Shown here one piece after another: positions 8,150 through 16,900 of a stretch of 64,000 nt of DNA. Source of the DNA: Alteromonas sp047556435 (lineage in GTDB: Bacteria > Pseudomonadota > Gammaproteobacteria > Enterobacterales > Alteromonadaceae); NCBI RefSeq assembly GCF_047556435.1, contig NZ_CP180210.1, positions 2,976,001 through 3,040,000 of the forward strand. The letters run 5' to 3'. The first letter of the stretch is position 1, and each line of letters begins with the position of its first letter. Position numbers and translations under genes: made by a program. A model generated the notes under the pieces. That model made no database searches. It was not told the origin of the DNA and saw only the letters and a list, made by a program, of their open reading frames with translations.

Positions 8150-9402
8150 TTCACCTCCATTTGGGTGAAGCGCTCGCTAAGTACCGGCAGCAGCCACTCA
8201 CGTAATGCAGCATTAGGCATTTGATACACCAGTTCCTGAATGAAGCCGAAGTTCAGCATCACCAGTGCTCTACTGCGCGTTACGCCGCGCGTCAGCAGGT
8301 AATACAATGCCGTTTCGTCGATTTCAGCCACCGTTGCACCGTGAGCACATTTGACGTCGTCAGCATAAATCTCAAGCTCAGGCTTGGTATTGATCAATGC
8401 GCGACGTGATAGCAGTAAATTCCGGTTATTCAGTTCGGCCAGTGTTTTTTGTGCGTCACGGTGAATATGAATACGGCCGTTAAACACAGCGCGTGCACGA
8501 TCACCGACAATGCCGCGGGCATTTTCTTCTGTCGTGCCATTCGGCATCGCATGCTCGATAGTGCTGTGTAAATCGAACAGTTCGCCTTCCGCAAGCAGAT
8601 ATATTGCATTCATTTTCGCATTGGCATATTCACCGGCATGGTGAATGTCTACATCCACCCGTGACAACTGACTACCGTAGCCTACCAGCGTACTATTCAG
8701 CTTCGATTCGTTATGCAGTTTAAAGTGACTGCCACCAAGATGTGTCGCGTCTTTGGTAAACATCACAAAACGGTAATGTTCCAGGTGCGCTGACGACGCA
8801 ATGTCGTATTCCGCAAATGCGGTAGTCAGGCTTTGTGTTTCACCAGAACCATGTTCAATAATAGTCGCTTTCGCAGACTCACCTACTCGCACCAGCACAC
8901 GGGTATGCGCATCCACATTTTCCGTAGCCAGGTTCACTATGCGAATTGGCGTTTCGATATGGGTATTAGCAGCAACGTCAATAAAGATACCCTGCTGACA
9001 CAATGCATCGTTTACCAAGCCAAACAGGTGCCTGGTGGGCTTAACCTGACCAAATACGCTGGCCACTGCACTTTCGTGCGTACCCGCGTCAGCCAGCGAG
9101 GTAACCGTGACGCCCTCTGGCCAGTTGATGCTGGTGATATCAGTGACAAGCTGTCCATTGGCAAAGACAACATCAATGGCATTCAGGTTGTCCACCTGCG
9201 GCGCGTCTGCCGTTTGCTGAGCGCCTGGTGTATGACTCTCTCGCTCTGCCACTGAGGTCAGCGGCGTAAACCGCCACGCTTCATCCCGACGCCCCGGCCA
9301 GCCATCGTTTTCCAGAGTTTGTAAGGCCTGCTGACGCACCGGCGCCAGATAATCATTTACCTGCTTCGCCTGCTCAATGACCTGATTTAGCCATTGACTC
9401 AT
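8146..9402 (-). CDS. sufD: Fe-S cluster assembly scaffold protein SufD
   Basis: SufD pairs with SufB in the SufBC2D scaffold that builds new Fe-S clusters in the cytoplasm. The 418-residue protein has the N-terminal helical region and the C-terminal beta-helix core. Conserved stretches include FNGRIHIHRDAQKTLAELNNRN, of which FNGRIHI is the hallmark, and CAHGATVAEID, which contains the cysteine and histidine at the SufB-SufD interface. The start overlaps sufC by four bases and the stop overlaps sufS by four. Length is normal for the family. Confidence 0.94.
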   Translation of the reverse strand: MSQWLNQVIEQAKQVNDYLAPVRQQALQTLENDGWPGRRDEAWRFTPLTSVAERESHTPGAQQTADAPQVDNLNAIDVVFANGQLVTDITSINWPEGVTVTSLADAGTHESAVASVFGQVKPTRHLFGLVNDALCQQGIFIDVAANTHIETPIRIVNLATENVDAHTRVLVRVGESAKATIIEHGSGETQSLTTAFAEYDIASSAHLEHYRFVMFTKDATHLGGSHFKLHNESKLNSTLVGYGSQLSRVDVDIHHAGEYANAKMNAIYLLAEGELFDLHSTIEHAMPNGTTEENARGIVGDRARAVFNGRIHIHRDAQKTLAELNNRNLLLSRRALINTKPELEIYADDVKCAHGATVAEIDETALYYLLTRGVTRSRALVMLNFGFIQELVYQMPNAALREWLLPVLSERFTQMEVK

Positions 9403-10160
9403 GCTTCAGCCTCCTCGTACGCTTTACCCAGAAACGCGTAGCCGCCTTTTTCTACTTCCAGTGCCAGCGACGCATCACCGCTTTTCACAATTTTGCCGTC
9501 GGCAAGAATGTGCACAAAGTCTGGCTTGATGTAGTCCAGCAGTCGCTGATAGTGAGTTACCACGATAAAGCTGCGCTTACCGTCACGCTGGCTGTTCACG
9601 CCATCAGCAACAACCTGAAGGGCGTCGATATCCAGACCGGAATCGGACTCATCAAGAATACATAGCGACGGCTCAAGTAAAATCATTTGCATGAGTTCGT
9701 TACGCTTTTTCTCACCGCCGGAGAAACCTTCGTTGACGCCACGCTTTAAGAAATCAAGCGGTAATTGCACCTGTTTGCAGGCAGCTTTGGCCTTTTTGAG
9801 AAACTCAGCAGCAGTGAGTGGCTCTTCACCGCGCTGCTCGCGCATCGCATTCACTGACTCTTTCATAAATTCCATGTTGCTGACGCCAGGAATTTCAACC
9901 GGATACTGGAATGCCAGAAACAAGCCTTCTCGGGCTCGCTCTTCGACTTCCAGTTCAAGCAGGTCGGCGCCGTTGAATTGCACTTCGCCGCCGGTCACTT
10001 CGTAACCGTCACGACCTGACAATACATAGCCAAGAGTACTTTTGCCGGCCCCGTTCGGACCCATGATCGCGTGTACCTCACCGGGATTCACTTCCAGATC
10101 CAGCCCCTTGATGATGGCCTTCTCTTCCACGCTTGCATGTAAATTACTGATTTTAAGCAT
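9399..10160 (-). CDS. sufC: Fe-S assembly ATPase SufC
   Basis: SufC is the ABC-type ATPase of the SufBCD complex; it drives conformational change of the scaffold rather than transport. The 253-residue protein has Walker A GPNGAGKST (Lys40), a SufC-type signature FSGGEKKRNE, Walker B CILDESDSGLD and the H-loop VVTHYQRLL. No membrane partner is nearby, as expected. It starts two bases after sufB ends and overlaps sufD by four bases. Confidence 0.97.
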   Translation of the reverse strand: MLKISNLHASVEEKAIIKGLDLEVNPGEVHAIMGPNGAGKSTLGYVLSGRDGYEVTGGEVQFNGADLLELEVEERAREGLFLAFQYPVEIPGVSNMEFMKESVNAMREQRGEEPLTAAEFLKKAKAACKQVQLPLDFLKRGVNEGFSGGEKKRNELMQMILLEPSLCILDESDSGLDIDALQVVADGVNSQRDGKRSFIVVTHYQRLLDYIKPDFVHILADGKIVKSGDASLALEVEKGGYAFLGKAYEEAEA

Positions 10161-10162
10161 TA

Positions 10163-11599
10163 TTACCCCACTGAACCTTCAAGACTAATTTCGAGCAGTT
10201 TGCCGGCTTCTACAGCAAATTCCATTGGCAGCTCTTTGAATACTTCTTTACAGAAGCCGTTAACAATCATAGACACCGCTTTTTCGGTATCCAGACCCCG
10301 TTGCCGACACAGGAACAACTGCTCGTCGCTCACTTTCGATGTTGTCGCTTCATGTTCTACAATGGCCGACGGGTTGCGGCTCTCAATATACGGGAATGTA
10401 TGTGCACCACACTGATCGCCGATAAGCAGAGAATCACATTCGGTGAAGTTTCTCGCGCCATCCGCTTTCGGTCCCATTTTCACCAGACCCCGGTAGGCGT
10501 TATTACTTTTACCAGCCGAGATCCCTTTGGAAATAATGGTAGAGCGGGTATTTTTACCCAAGTGGATCATTTTGGTACCGGTGTCTGCCTGCTGACGACC
10601 TCGCGTCAGTGCAACAGAGTAAAACTCACCAACACTGTTATCACCCTTTAGAATACAACTTGGATACTTCCAGGTTACCGCTGAGCCGGTTTCTACCTGT
10701 GTCCATGAAATCTTGGCGTTGGTATGGCAGATGCCGCGTTTAGTCACGAAGTTATAAATACCGCCTTTGCCATTTTCATCGCCGGGATACCAGTTCTGTA
10801 CGGTGGAGTATTTTATTTTGGCATCATCCATTGCCACCAACTCAACAACGGCGGCGTGCAATTGGTTCTCATCACGCTGAGGCGCAGTACAACCTTCGAG
10901 ATAACTTACGTGGCTACCTTCATCAGCAACAATTAACGTACGTTCGAATTGTCCCGTGTTCTGCTCATTGATGCGGAAGTACGTCGACAGTTCCATCGGA
11001 CAACGCACGCCTTTTGGAATATAGACAAACGAGCCATCTGTGAACACTGCACTATTCAGCGCAGCAAAGTAGTTGTCTGTGCGCGGCACCACAGAACCGA
11101 TATACTTTTTCACCAGCTCCGGATATTTGTGAACTGCTTCAGAAATAGGGCAGAAAATAACACCGGCTTCTTCCAGCTTTTCCCGGAACGTAGTCACAAC
11201 AGAAACAGAGTCGAAAACGGCGTCTACAGCCACACCGGCAAGCATCTCCTGCTCGTGAAGCGGAATGCCCAGTTTCTCATAGGTGCGCAAAAGCTCCGGA
11301 TCCACTTCGTCCAGCGACTTCGGCTTGTCTTTCATACTTTTAGGCGACGAATAGTAAGAGATCGCCTGGTAATCGATTTTCGGGTAATCCACATGAGCCC
11401 AGTCCGGCTCTTCCATTTCCAGCCAGGAACGGTAAGCTTTAAGACGCCATTCCAGCATCCACTCAGGTTCCCCTTTCACTTCTGAAATGCGGCGAATTAC
11501 GGATTCGTCCAGGCCACTTTCAAACGTATCAGCTTCGATTTCGGAATAGAACCCGGCTTCGTATTTTCGCTCTAACGCCTGTTCGATCTGTTCACTCAT
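10163..11599 (-). CDS. sufB: Fe-S cluster assembly scaffold protein SufB
   Basis: SufB is the core scaffold subunit on which the Fe-S cluster is assembled, receiving sulfur from SufE. The 478-residue protein shows YLEGCTAPQRDENQLHAA and QNWYPGDENGKGGIYNFVTKR in the beta-helix, and the C-terminal EHEATTSKVSDEQLFLCRQRG. Length is typical. It heads the sufBCDSATE operon, 126 bases downstream of a predicted IscR-controlled promoter and 318 bases downstream of iscS, so it has its own control in addition to any read-through from iscR-iscS. Confidence 0.97.
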   Translation of the reverse strand: MSEQIEQALERKYEAGFYSEIEADTFESGLDESVIRRISEVKGEPEWMLEWRLKAYRSWLEMEEPDWAHVDYPKIDYQAISYYSSPKSMKDKPKSLDEVDPELLRTYEKLGIPLHEQEMLAGVAVDAVFDSVSVVTTFREKLEEAGVIFCPISEAVHKYPELVKKYIGSVVPRTDNYFAALNSAVFTDGSFVYIPKGVRCPMELSTYFRINEQNTGQFERTLIVADEGSHVSYLEGCTAPQRDENQLHAAVVELVAMDDAKIKYSTVQNWYPGDENGKGGIYNFVTKRGICHTNAKISWTQVETGSAVTWKYPSCILKGDNSVGEFYSVALTRGRQQADTGTKMIHLGKNTRSTIISKGISAGKSNNAYRGLVKMGPKADGARNFTECDSLLIGDQCGAHTFPYIESRNPSAIVEHEATTSKVSDEQLFLCRQRGLDTEKAVSMIVNGFCKEVFKELPMEFAVEAGKLLEISLEGSVG

Positions 11600-11732
11600 G
11601 ATTGTGATCTCACTTTTTTGCCTGCGTTCACTGCTTTTTCACACCCGACCATAACGGTCTTGTCGGATAACTCGTCGAAGCCCTGAATTTCAGACTTCGG
11701 AACAAAAGCAGTTCATAAAATTCTTAACGTAT
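11600..11732 (-). other. sufB 5' leader with possible hairpins
   Basis: About 125 bases separate the predicted sufB start point from the ATG. On the minus strand I see two small self-complementary stretches: a CGAAG...CTTCG pair enclosing CTG/CAG, and GACC-GTTAT-GGTC. The leader could simply be untranslated spacer, or a target of a small regulatory RNA. No known riboswitch pattern was recognised. Confidence 0.35.
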
Positions 11733-11761
11733 ATTGTAAAATACCTGACTAAATTGCTCAA
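11733..11761 (-). promoter_or_regulatory. Predicted sufB promoter
   Basis: On the minus strand there is a -35 TTGAGC (11756-11761), a 17-base spacer and a -10 TACAAT (11733-11738, 5 of 6 to consensus). The -35 and spacer are overlapped by an IscR-type dyad, so the promoter is positioned for repression by [2Fe-2S]-IscR. Confidence 0.7.
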
Positions 11762-11766
11762 GTATT
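11741..11766. promoter_or_regulatory. Type-1-like IscR binding site at sufB promoter
   Basis: The 26-base element runs ATACCTGACT-AAATT-GCTCAAGTATT and is an imperfect palindrome (ATACxTGA...TCAAGTAT). It closely resembles the two elements in front of iscR at 13614-13664 and the type 1 IscR motif known from Enterobacteria. It covers the -35 box of the sufB promoter. E. coli suf is controlled by a type 2 site, so this arrangement is more like an isc promoter placed on suf. Confidence 0.7.
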
Positions 11767-11917
11767 TACCGCCTCTGGACAGTCGCTGAGGCGGGAAGTT
11801 CTACAGAACATTGGAGGGGGAATTTCCGGCCACGCTGAAAACGCCGCGGATCATGCCCCATTAGTGCTCAATATTCAACGATCCGGGCTGAATAGCCCCT
11901 ATTTAACGCCGTTTATA

Positions 11918-13090
11918 CTACGCTGTTTCACGCTGCTCTGATGCGGCGCGTAAGCGAGTGACAACGTCGGTGACTTTTCCAATCACATAGTCGATATCTT
12001 GTTCTGTGGTGTACCGGCCGATACTCATGCGTATCCCCGCATGTGCCAGTTCGGCGCTACGACCCAGCGCCGCCAGTACATAAGATGGTTCCAGACTGGC
12101 TGAGGTACATGCCGAACCTGACGACACTGCTATGTCATTAAGCCCCATGATCAGGCTCTCACCATCAACGCCACCGAAGCTGACATTCAGAATGCCCGCA
12201 ACGCGAGAAGCGTGATGGCCATTTAAATAAATATTATCCAGCTGGCTTAGGCCTGCCCAAAGCCTTTCACGTAAAGTCTGAATGCGTTGCGACTCATCGG
12301 CCATTTTCTCGGCGGCTAATGCAAATGCTTCCCCCATCCCCACAATTTGGTGGGTAGGCAGTGTGCCAGAGCGCATACCCCGTTCATGACCACCGCCATG
12401 AATTTGCGCGGCCAGTCTGACTTTGGGACGACGTCGAACGTACAGTGCGCCAATGCCCTTCGGACCATAAATTTTGTGGGCTGAGAACGACATCAGGTCA
12501 ACGGGCAGCACAGACAAATCAACAGGTAACTTACCCGCGCTCTGTGCGGCGTCAACATGAAACAGTACGCCGTGCTCGCGACAGACGTTACCTAACGCGT
12601 TAATATCATGAATAACACCGGTTTCGTTGTTCACGTGCATCAGGCTGACAAGCACGGTATCCGGACGGATGGCCTCTCTTAACTGCTCAGGCGAGATAAG
12701 ACCGTCGGCATCAACGTCCAGACAGGTTACTTCCCACCCTTTCACTGTCAGCGCGTCACAGGTATCCAGCACAGCTTTGTGCTCGGTATTGGCGGTAATA
12801 ATATGACGCCCCTTATCCTGATACGCCTCAGCGACGCCTTTGATCGCAAGGTTGTCCGACTCGGTAGCACCAGATGTAAAGACAATTTCACGAGGGTCAC
12901 AATTTACCAGGTCCGCTACCTGATTGCGGGCCACATCCACCGCTTCCTCGGCTATCCAGCCGAAGCGGTAGGTGCGTGAGGCAGGATTACCAAAGTTGCC
13001 ATCCAACGTGAGGCAAGCTGTCATTTTTTCTGCGACAACCGGGTCAACCGGCGTTGTCGCTGCATAATCCAGGTAAATAGGTCTTTGCAT
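11918..13090 (-). CDS. iscS: Cysteine desulfurase IscS, short C-terminus
   Basis: IscS is the PLP-dependent group I cysteine desulfurase that feeds Fe-S assembly, tRNA thiolation and other sulfur pathways. The 390-residue protein aligns with E. coli IscS from IYLDYAATTPVDP onward. The PLP lysine lies in FSAHKIYGPKG and the catalytic Cys328 in the long flexible loop SSGSACTSASLEPS. It ends shortly after the last helix (VTRLRAASEQRETA), about 14 residues before the E. coli end. It therefore lacks the GVDLNSIEWAHH-type tail implicated in IscU binding. Its ATG overlaps the iscR stop (TAATG). No iscU follows; sufB is next. Confidence 0.95.
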   Translation of the reverse strand: MQRPIYLDYAATTPVDPVVAEKMTACLTLDGNFGNPASRTYRFGWIAEEAVDVARNQVADLVNCDPREIVFTSGATESDNLAIKGVAEAYQDKGRHIITANTEHKAVLDTCDALTVKGWEVTCLDVDADGLISPEQLREAIRPDTVLVSLMHVNNETGVIHDINALGNVCREHGVLFHVDAAQSAGKLPVDLSVLPVDLMSFSAHKIYGPKGIGALYVRRRPKVRLAAQIHGGGHERGMRSGTLPTHQIVGMGEAFALAAEKMADESQRIQTLRERLWAGLSQLDNIYLNGHHASRVAGILNVSFGGVDGESLIMGLNDIAVSSGSACTSASLEPSYVLAALGRSAELAHAGIRMSIGRYTTEQDIDYVIGKVTDVVTRLRAASEQRETA

Positions 13091-13578
13091 TACAATTGAA
13101 TACTGACTTCGATATCGTTAGTAAGATGAGCTAATGATTTGTTTTTGTCCTGACGACCCGCGACTTCTTTAACATCGCGCTTGTCCATCAGCTCCCCAAG
13201 TGTAATTGAATTCAGAAACACACTGATGCGGTCGCTTAAATCCTGCCACAGGCTGTGGGTCAGACAACGTTCGCCGCCCTGGCAGTCGGACTGTCCCTGA
13301 CAACGCGTGGCATCCACGCTCTCGTCCACCGCTCGTATGACTTCGCCAACGGCAATTTTGGTCGCTTCGCGCCCCAGAAGGTATCCGCCGCCGGGACCGC
13401 GAACGCTGTCGACCAGTTTTTCTTTGCGCAGCCTGGAGAAGAGTTGTTCAAGATAAGAAAGAGAGATTTCCTGACGCTCTGAGATATCAGCCAGCGGTAC
13501 CGGCCCACGCGCAGAATGCAGCGCAACATCAAGCATTGCGGTAACGGCATAGCGTCCTTTTGAGGTTAATTTCATCAC
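13090..13578 (-). CDS. iscR: Fe-S responsive regulator IscR
   Basis: IscR is an Rrf2-family regulator that binds a [2Fe-2S] cluster and represses Fe-S biogenesis genes when clusters are plentiful. The 162-residue protein is nearly collinear with E. coli IscR. It has a winged helix (about 1-65) with SLSYLEQLFSRLRK as recognition region and the wing GPGGGYLLG. The three cluster cysteines are at 93, 99 and 105 (92/98/104 if the second ATG is used), followed by LTH with the ligand His. It is autoregulated here, judging by two IscR-like sites at its promoter, and is coupled to iscS. Confidence 0.97.
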   Translation of the reverse strand: MMKLTSKGRYAVTAMLDVALHSARGPVPLADISERQEISLSYLEQLFSRLRKEKLVDSVRGPGGGYLLGREATKIAVGEVIRAVDESVDATRCQGQSDCQGGERCLTHSLWQDLSDRISVFLNSITLGELMDKRDVKEVAGRQDKNKSLAHLTNDIEVSIQL

Positions 13579-13605
13579 GTAGCTCCATCCCTTAAAGATG
13601 GGCGT

Positions 13606-13634
13606 ATTGTTCCATTCCTGAGTAAAATGGTCAA
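13606..13634 (-). promoter_or_regulatory. Predicted iscR promoter
   Basis: On the minus strand there is a -35 TTGACC (13629-13634), a 17-base spacer and a -10 AACAAT (13606-13611, 4 of 6). This puts transcription start about 20 bases before the iscR ATG. The promoter is embedded in the proximal IscR site, as in classical isc operons. Confidence 0.65.
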
Positions 13635-13639
13635 GTATT
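13614..13639. promoter_or_regulatory. Proximal type-1-like IscR site (iscR)
   Basis: On the minus strand the element reads AATACTTGACC-ATTTTA-CTCAGGAAT. It matches the shared pattern of the sufB element (ATACYTGAC...) and overlaps the iscR -35 box. It fits autorepression by cluster-loaded IscR. Confidence 0.7.
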
Positions 13640-13664
13640 TACCCCAGTAAACTAGTCAGGTATT
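13638..13664. promoter_or_regulatory. Distal type-1-like IscR site (iscR)
   Basis: On the minus strand the element reads AATACCTGACTAG-TTTACTGGGGTAAA. It lies immediately upstream of the proximal site, giving a tandem arrangement with centres about 25 bases apart. E. coli iscR also carries more than one IscR site. Confidence 0.6.
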
Positions 13665-13922
13665 GACTGTACTTTGGGAATAGTATGTGTCCTGTCGTTA
13701 CAAAGCCGTGACAATCCGAAAAGCTGGATGCTACGCCTGATCGACCCATTACTGTGAAATCAGACTTACACTTTCAACAATTGTCCGGAAACGAAGAAAG
13801 GTCGTCGTTATCATCGGTTACGCGAGGACAGTTGCTGTCCGTAACGGAAATGAAAAACCACGACACGTTGGCGCTTTTTTAGCAAATTCGCGTTTGTGCC
13901 CCATCATCAATACAGAAACATA

Positions 13923-16900
13923 CTAATTACGCGATTTGAGAATATCCGCTGCTTCACTTAACGTGCAGAACCGCACTTCCCGACGCGCTTGAGCCGCATT
14001 CACTACTGCTCTGATTGATTGCGTGACATTCGCAAAGGCGTTTCGTTGATTAACAAGGCTATTATCATTGTCGATTAAGCTGGAGCTGTGCATATACATA
14101 TGCAATACAGGGTAATCGTTATCCAGTGCCCGGTGGCATAATGTGACCATGTCTTCAGCAGTACTCAGTTCCGGGCAAAGGTAGAGTTTTCTTAACAGTT
14201 GCGTGCGCCATGCGATACCTACCAACCGAAGCGCATTGAATGGTGGACGTTCCAAGACGCTGTGAATCGCATAACTTTTCTGAAAATATTTATTGTTGAA
14301 ACCTACCGTTACCGGCACTTCGTAAATATCGTGTTGATTACCAGGTGCAACCGGGTCGTTACTGTCAGGCCAGTAGGGAACCAAGGGACCGCCGGCGCAA
14401 TTGAAATACTCTGTCGACCAGAATGGATAGACACTCGAATCAACATCATAACCATAATCTATGAGCAAACTAAGCACCGTAGAATCAATTCCCCAGCGTC
14501 CTGTTCTGAAAGATCGTGGCTGAACGCCAAACTGCTGTTTCAGTTTTTCTGTCAGGCGGAGTAATTTGGCTTCTGTTTGCGCTTTGGGCAAATTCACCAC
14601 ATGCGACTCTTTTTCGGTGGTTTTGCCAAAATACGGAGGATTACACCATGGGTGAAGATGCGCACCGATTTCACACTCATGTGTCAACACATACGGCAGA
14701 ATAGTTTGTGCCGCGCGATTATCATCGGCAACCGCGTAGTCAACGAAATACGTTGGCCGTATACCAAGCTCAGAGAACGTTTTCTGCAACAGAGGAAGCT
14801 TTTGAATATTAGTCAGGTCAAAATTACTGTCCGGAAAGCCTCTTCTCCAATCCCACTCTTCTTCTGTATCGATGGATACCACAAAGAGAAGTGGTGGTTT
14901 ACTGCGTTTATGCTCGCTCCGCTCGTTAGTCTTTGCTGTACGATTTAACCTCGGTTTAAGCCATGCTTTCTCTTTAGCAAGGGAAAAAGATGATAAGCGC
15001 TTAACCGCTGTGCTTAGCACGCTACTGCGCGACGACACTGGCTTCCAGGCGGAGGATATGGCGTTATAGGTCGTTGCATCATCAGCCATTCGATAATATG
15101 CCGTCACACCGGTATTTTGCATGAGCAAAGCACGGATCCGGCAATAATGTCGCTCTTTTGACGTTGTCAGTTTCTCTGATATGAAAGCCAGAATGTTTTT
15201 TGCTTTTTCTTCCATTTCCGGAAACTGACGGTTCGCGTAATAGTTAGCCAGCAAAAGAACGTTTACTTTCCTCAGATCCTGGGCTGTCCAGGTGTCATTA
15301 GGATATTCAAGGATATCTGGTGTTGTTAAGTAGGGTTGCTCATTCTGTGCCATCCACTTTGCATAATGGCAAAGCCCATCACGCGCGAGATAGAAATTGG
15401 CATCACAACTATCAAGCTGCTCTTTTACAAACAAATAGCGCGCTACGGCCTGCAAAAACACCGTATAGAACCAGCAATATTCGACATTTTGTAGATCCAG
15501 ACTTTCAATATCATCATTGGGATGAAAGGTGTTTTGTATAACGTGTTCAGCCTGAACCAGGTAACTCTTATCTTCCGTTAATTCAAAACTGTCCAGCAGT
15601 GCATTCACATAGTTAGCGGTTCCACGATCAAGCGGGTAACGCTCTTTGATTGGATCTTTTAACCCGCGGACGTGGCGGTTGCGGATAGACATGAGTAACT
15701 CAAGACACGTTCCAGTGCCTTCGTAAAAACGAGTAACCCAATCTGTTAGCGTTAATACGGCGTCTTTGCTTTTCAGGTCACCGGTGATGTAGTAATGCAA
15801 CAGAAGACCGGAGGTATAACAATGCTGCCCTCCCGGCCCTCCCCCACCGGCGTGATCGTTGTATACACCCTGCTCGTGATGTTTCGAATAAGATCGGTGC
15901 GAACTCGTTTTTGCATCCAGATAATGGTCGGTATGCCAGAAGAGCCCACCATTATATTCAGGCTTATCACGGTGTGTATGATAGATATCGATGTCAGTAA
16001 TATGCCTGGCAAGATCCCTGGCCAGTGCCAGCCAACGCTCGTCGCCCACCGTGATATATTGTTTAAGCATGCCAAACAGCGGGTCATATTGATTGTTATA
16101 GTGGCTGACGAAGGGCGTTTCACTCTGATGGAAAGCGGTTTCATGATCAGCGTATAAATCACCAAAGTTCCGCCAGCCGAATTCGTCAATATGCTCACGT
16201 TTGGCATAAAATGAATCGTCGCCTTCGATTCCGTCATCAATAAGCTGCTGTAGGCCATCTGGCGCGGGAGCTGATGAAAAATGGGGAATAACATTACAGT
16301 GCGCTACCCAGTCGGCAGCGATCCGCCATTGATATTGGTGCTCGACGCCATCAAGCGTATCAACGGTATCCGTAAACCACACTGTATGTGTTTTTTTCTC
16401 TCCTCCCTGCAACTCATAGTCCTGGCCCTCTATCGGAGGAAAAAGGTGAATAAGCATCTCATCATTTCTAACCTCCAGGGCACTGGGGAAGTTCTGCCAA
16501 AACGACTCGATTGAGACGGTGCCTTGCACAGCTTCCTCATCCGCAAAGAATAAACAAGGCTGACATCTCATTCCGTGTTTTATTCTTGTATTGCCAGCAG
16601 ATACGCTGTATCCATTCTCTGGCATAGGAACACGATTATTGCGATCAAGATGAGCCGGACTTTGCCAGTTTTTCCCACCACTTGCATGTTGCTGAATTTT
16701 AAAGGGCCGGTCAGGTATGACGTAGGTATCGTCTGTCGGGCTGGTTCGGTAGTATAGTTGCTGTTGCGGCGACGTAGAGACTTCAAGACTCAATGAGTTA
16801 AAGAGAAAAGAGTTGGCATCACCAAGATCCCAACGACCACCTTCATGCCGCGCAGCCTCTGGATTATGTACTGTGAAATCAAATTTTACCGCTGGCAGAC

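Larger units (their letters stand above)
13579..13922. other. Intergenic region between accessory block and iscR
   Basis: These 344 bases contain the iscR promoter and operators at the left. An unassigned hairpin lies at 13817-13845 (GGACAG-TTG-CTGTCC inside GTTAC...GTAAC, without a T tract). The WalW-fusion gene ends at 13923 on the same strand, and I see no clear terminator between it and iscR. This region is the left junction of the accessory block. Confidence 0.45.

Noticed and set aside
13817..13845. Hairpin downstream of the WalW fusion as a terminator
   Set aside because: The stem is good but neither side carries a T tract, so it is not called as a rho-independent terminator.
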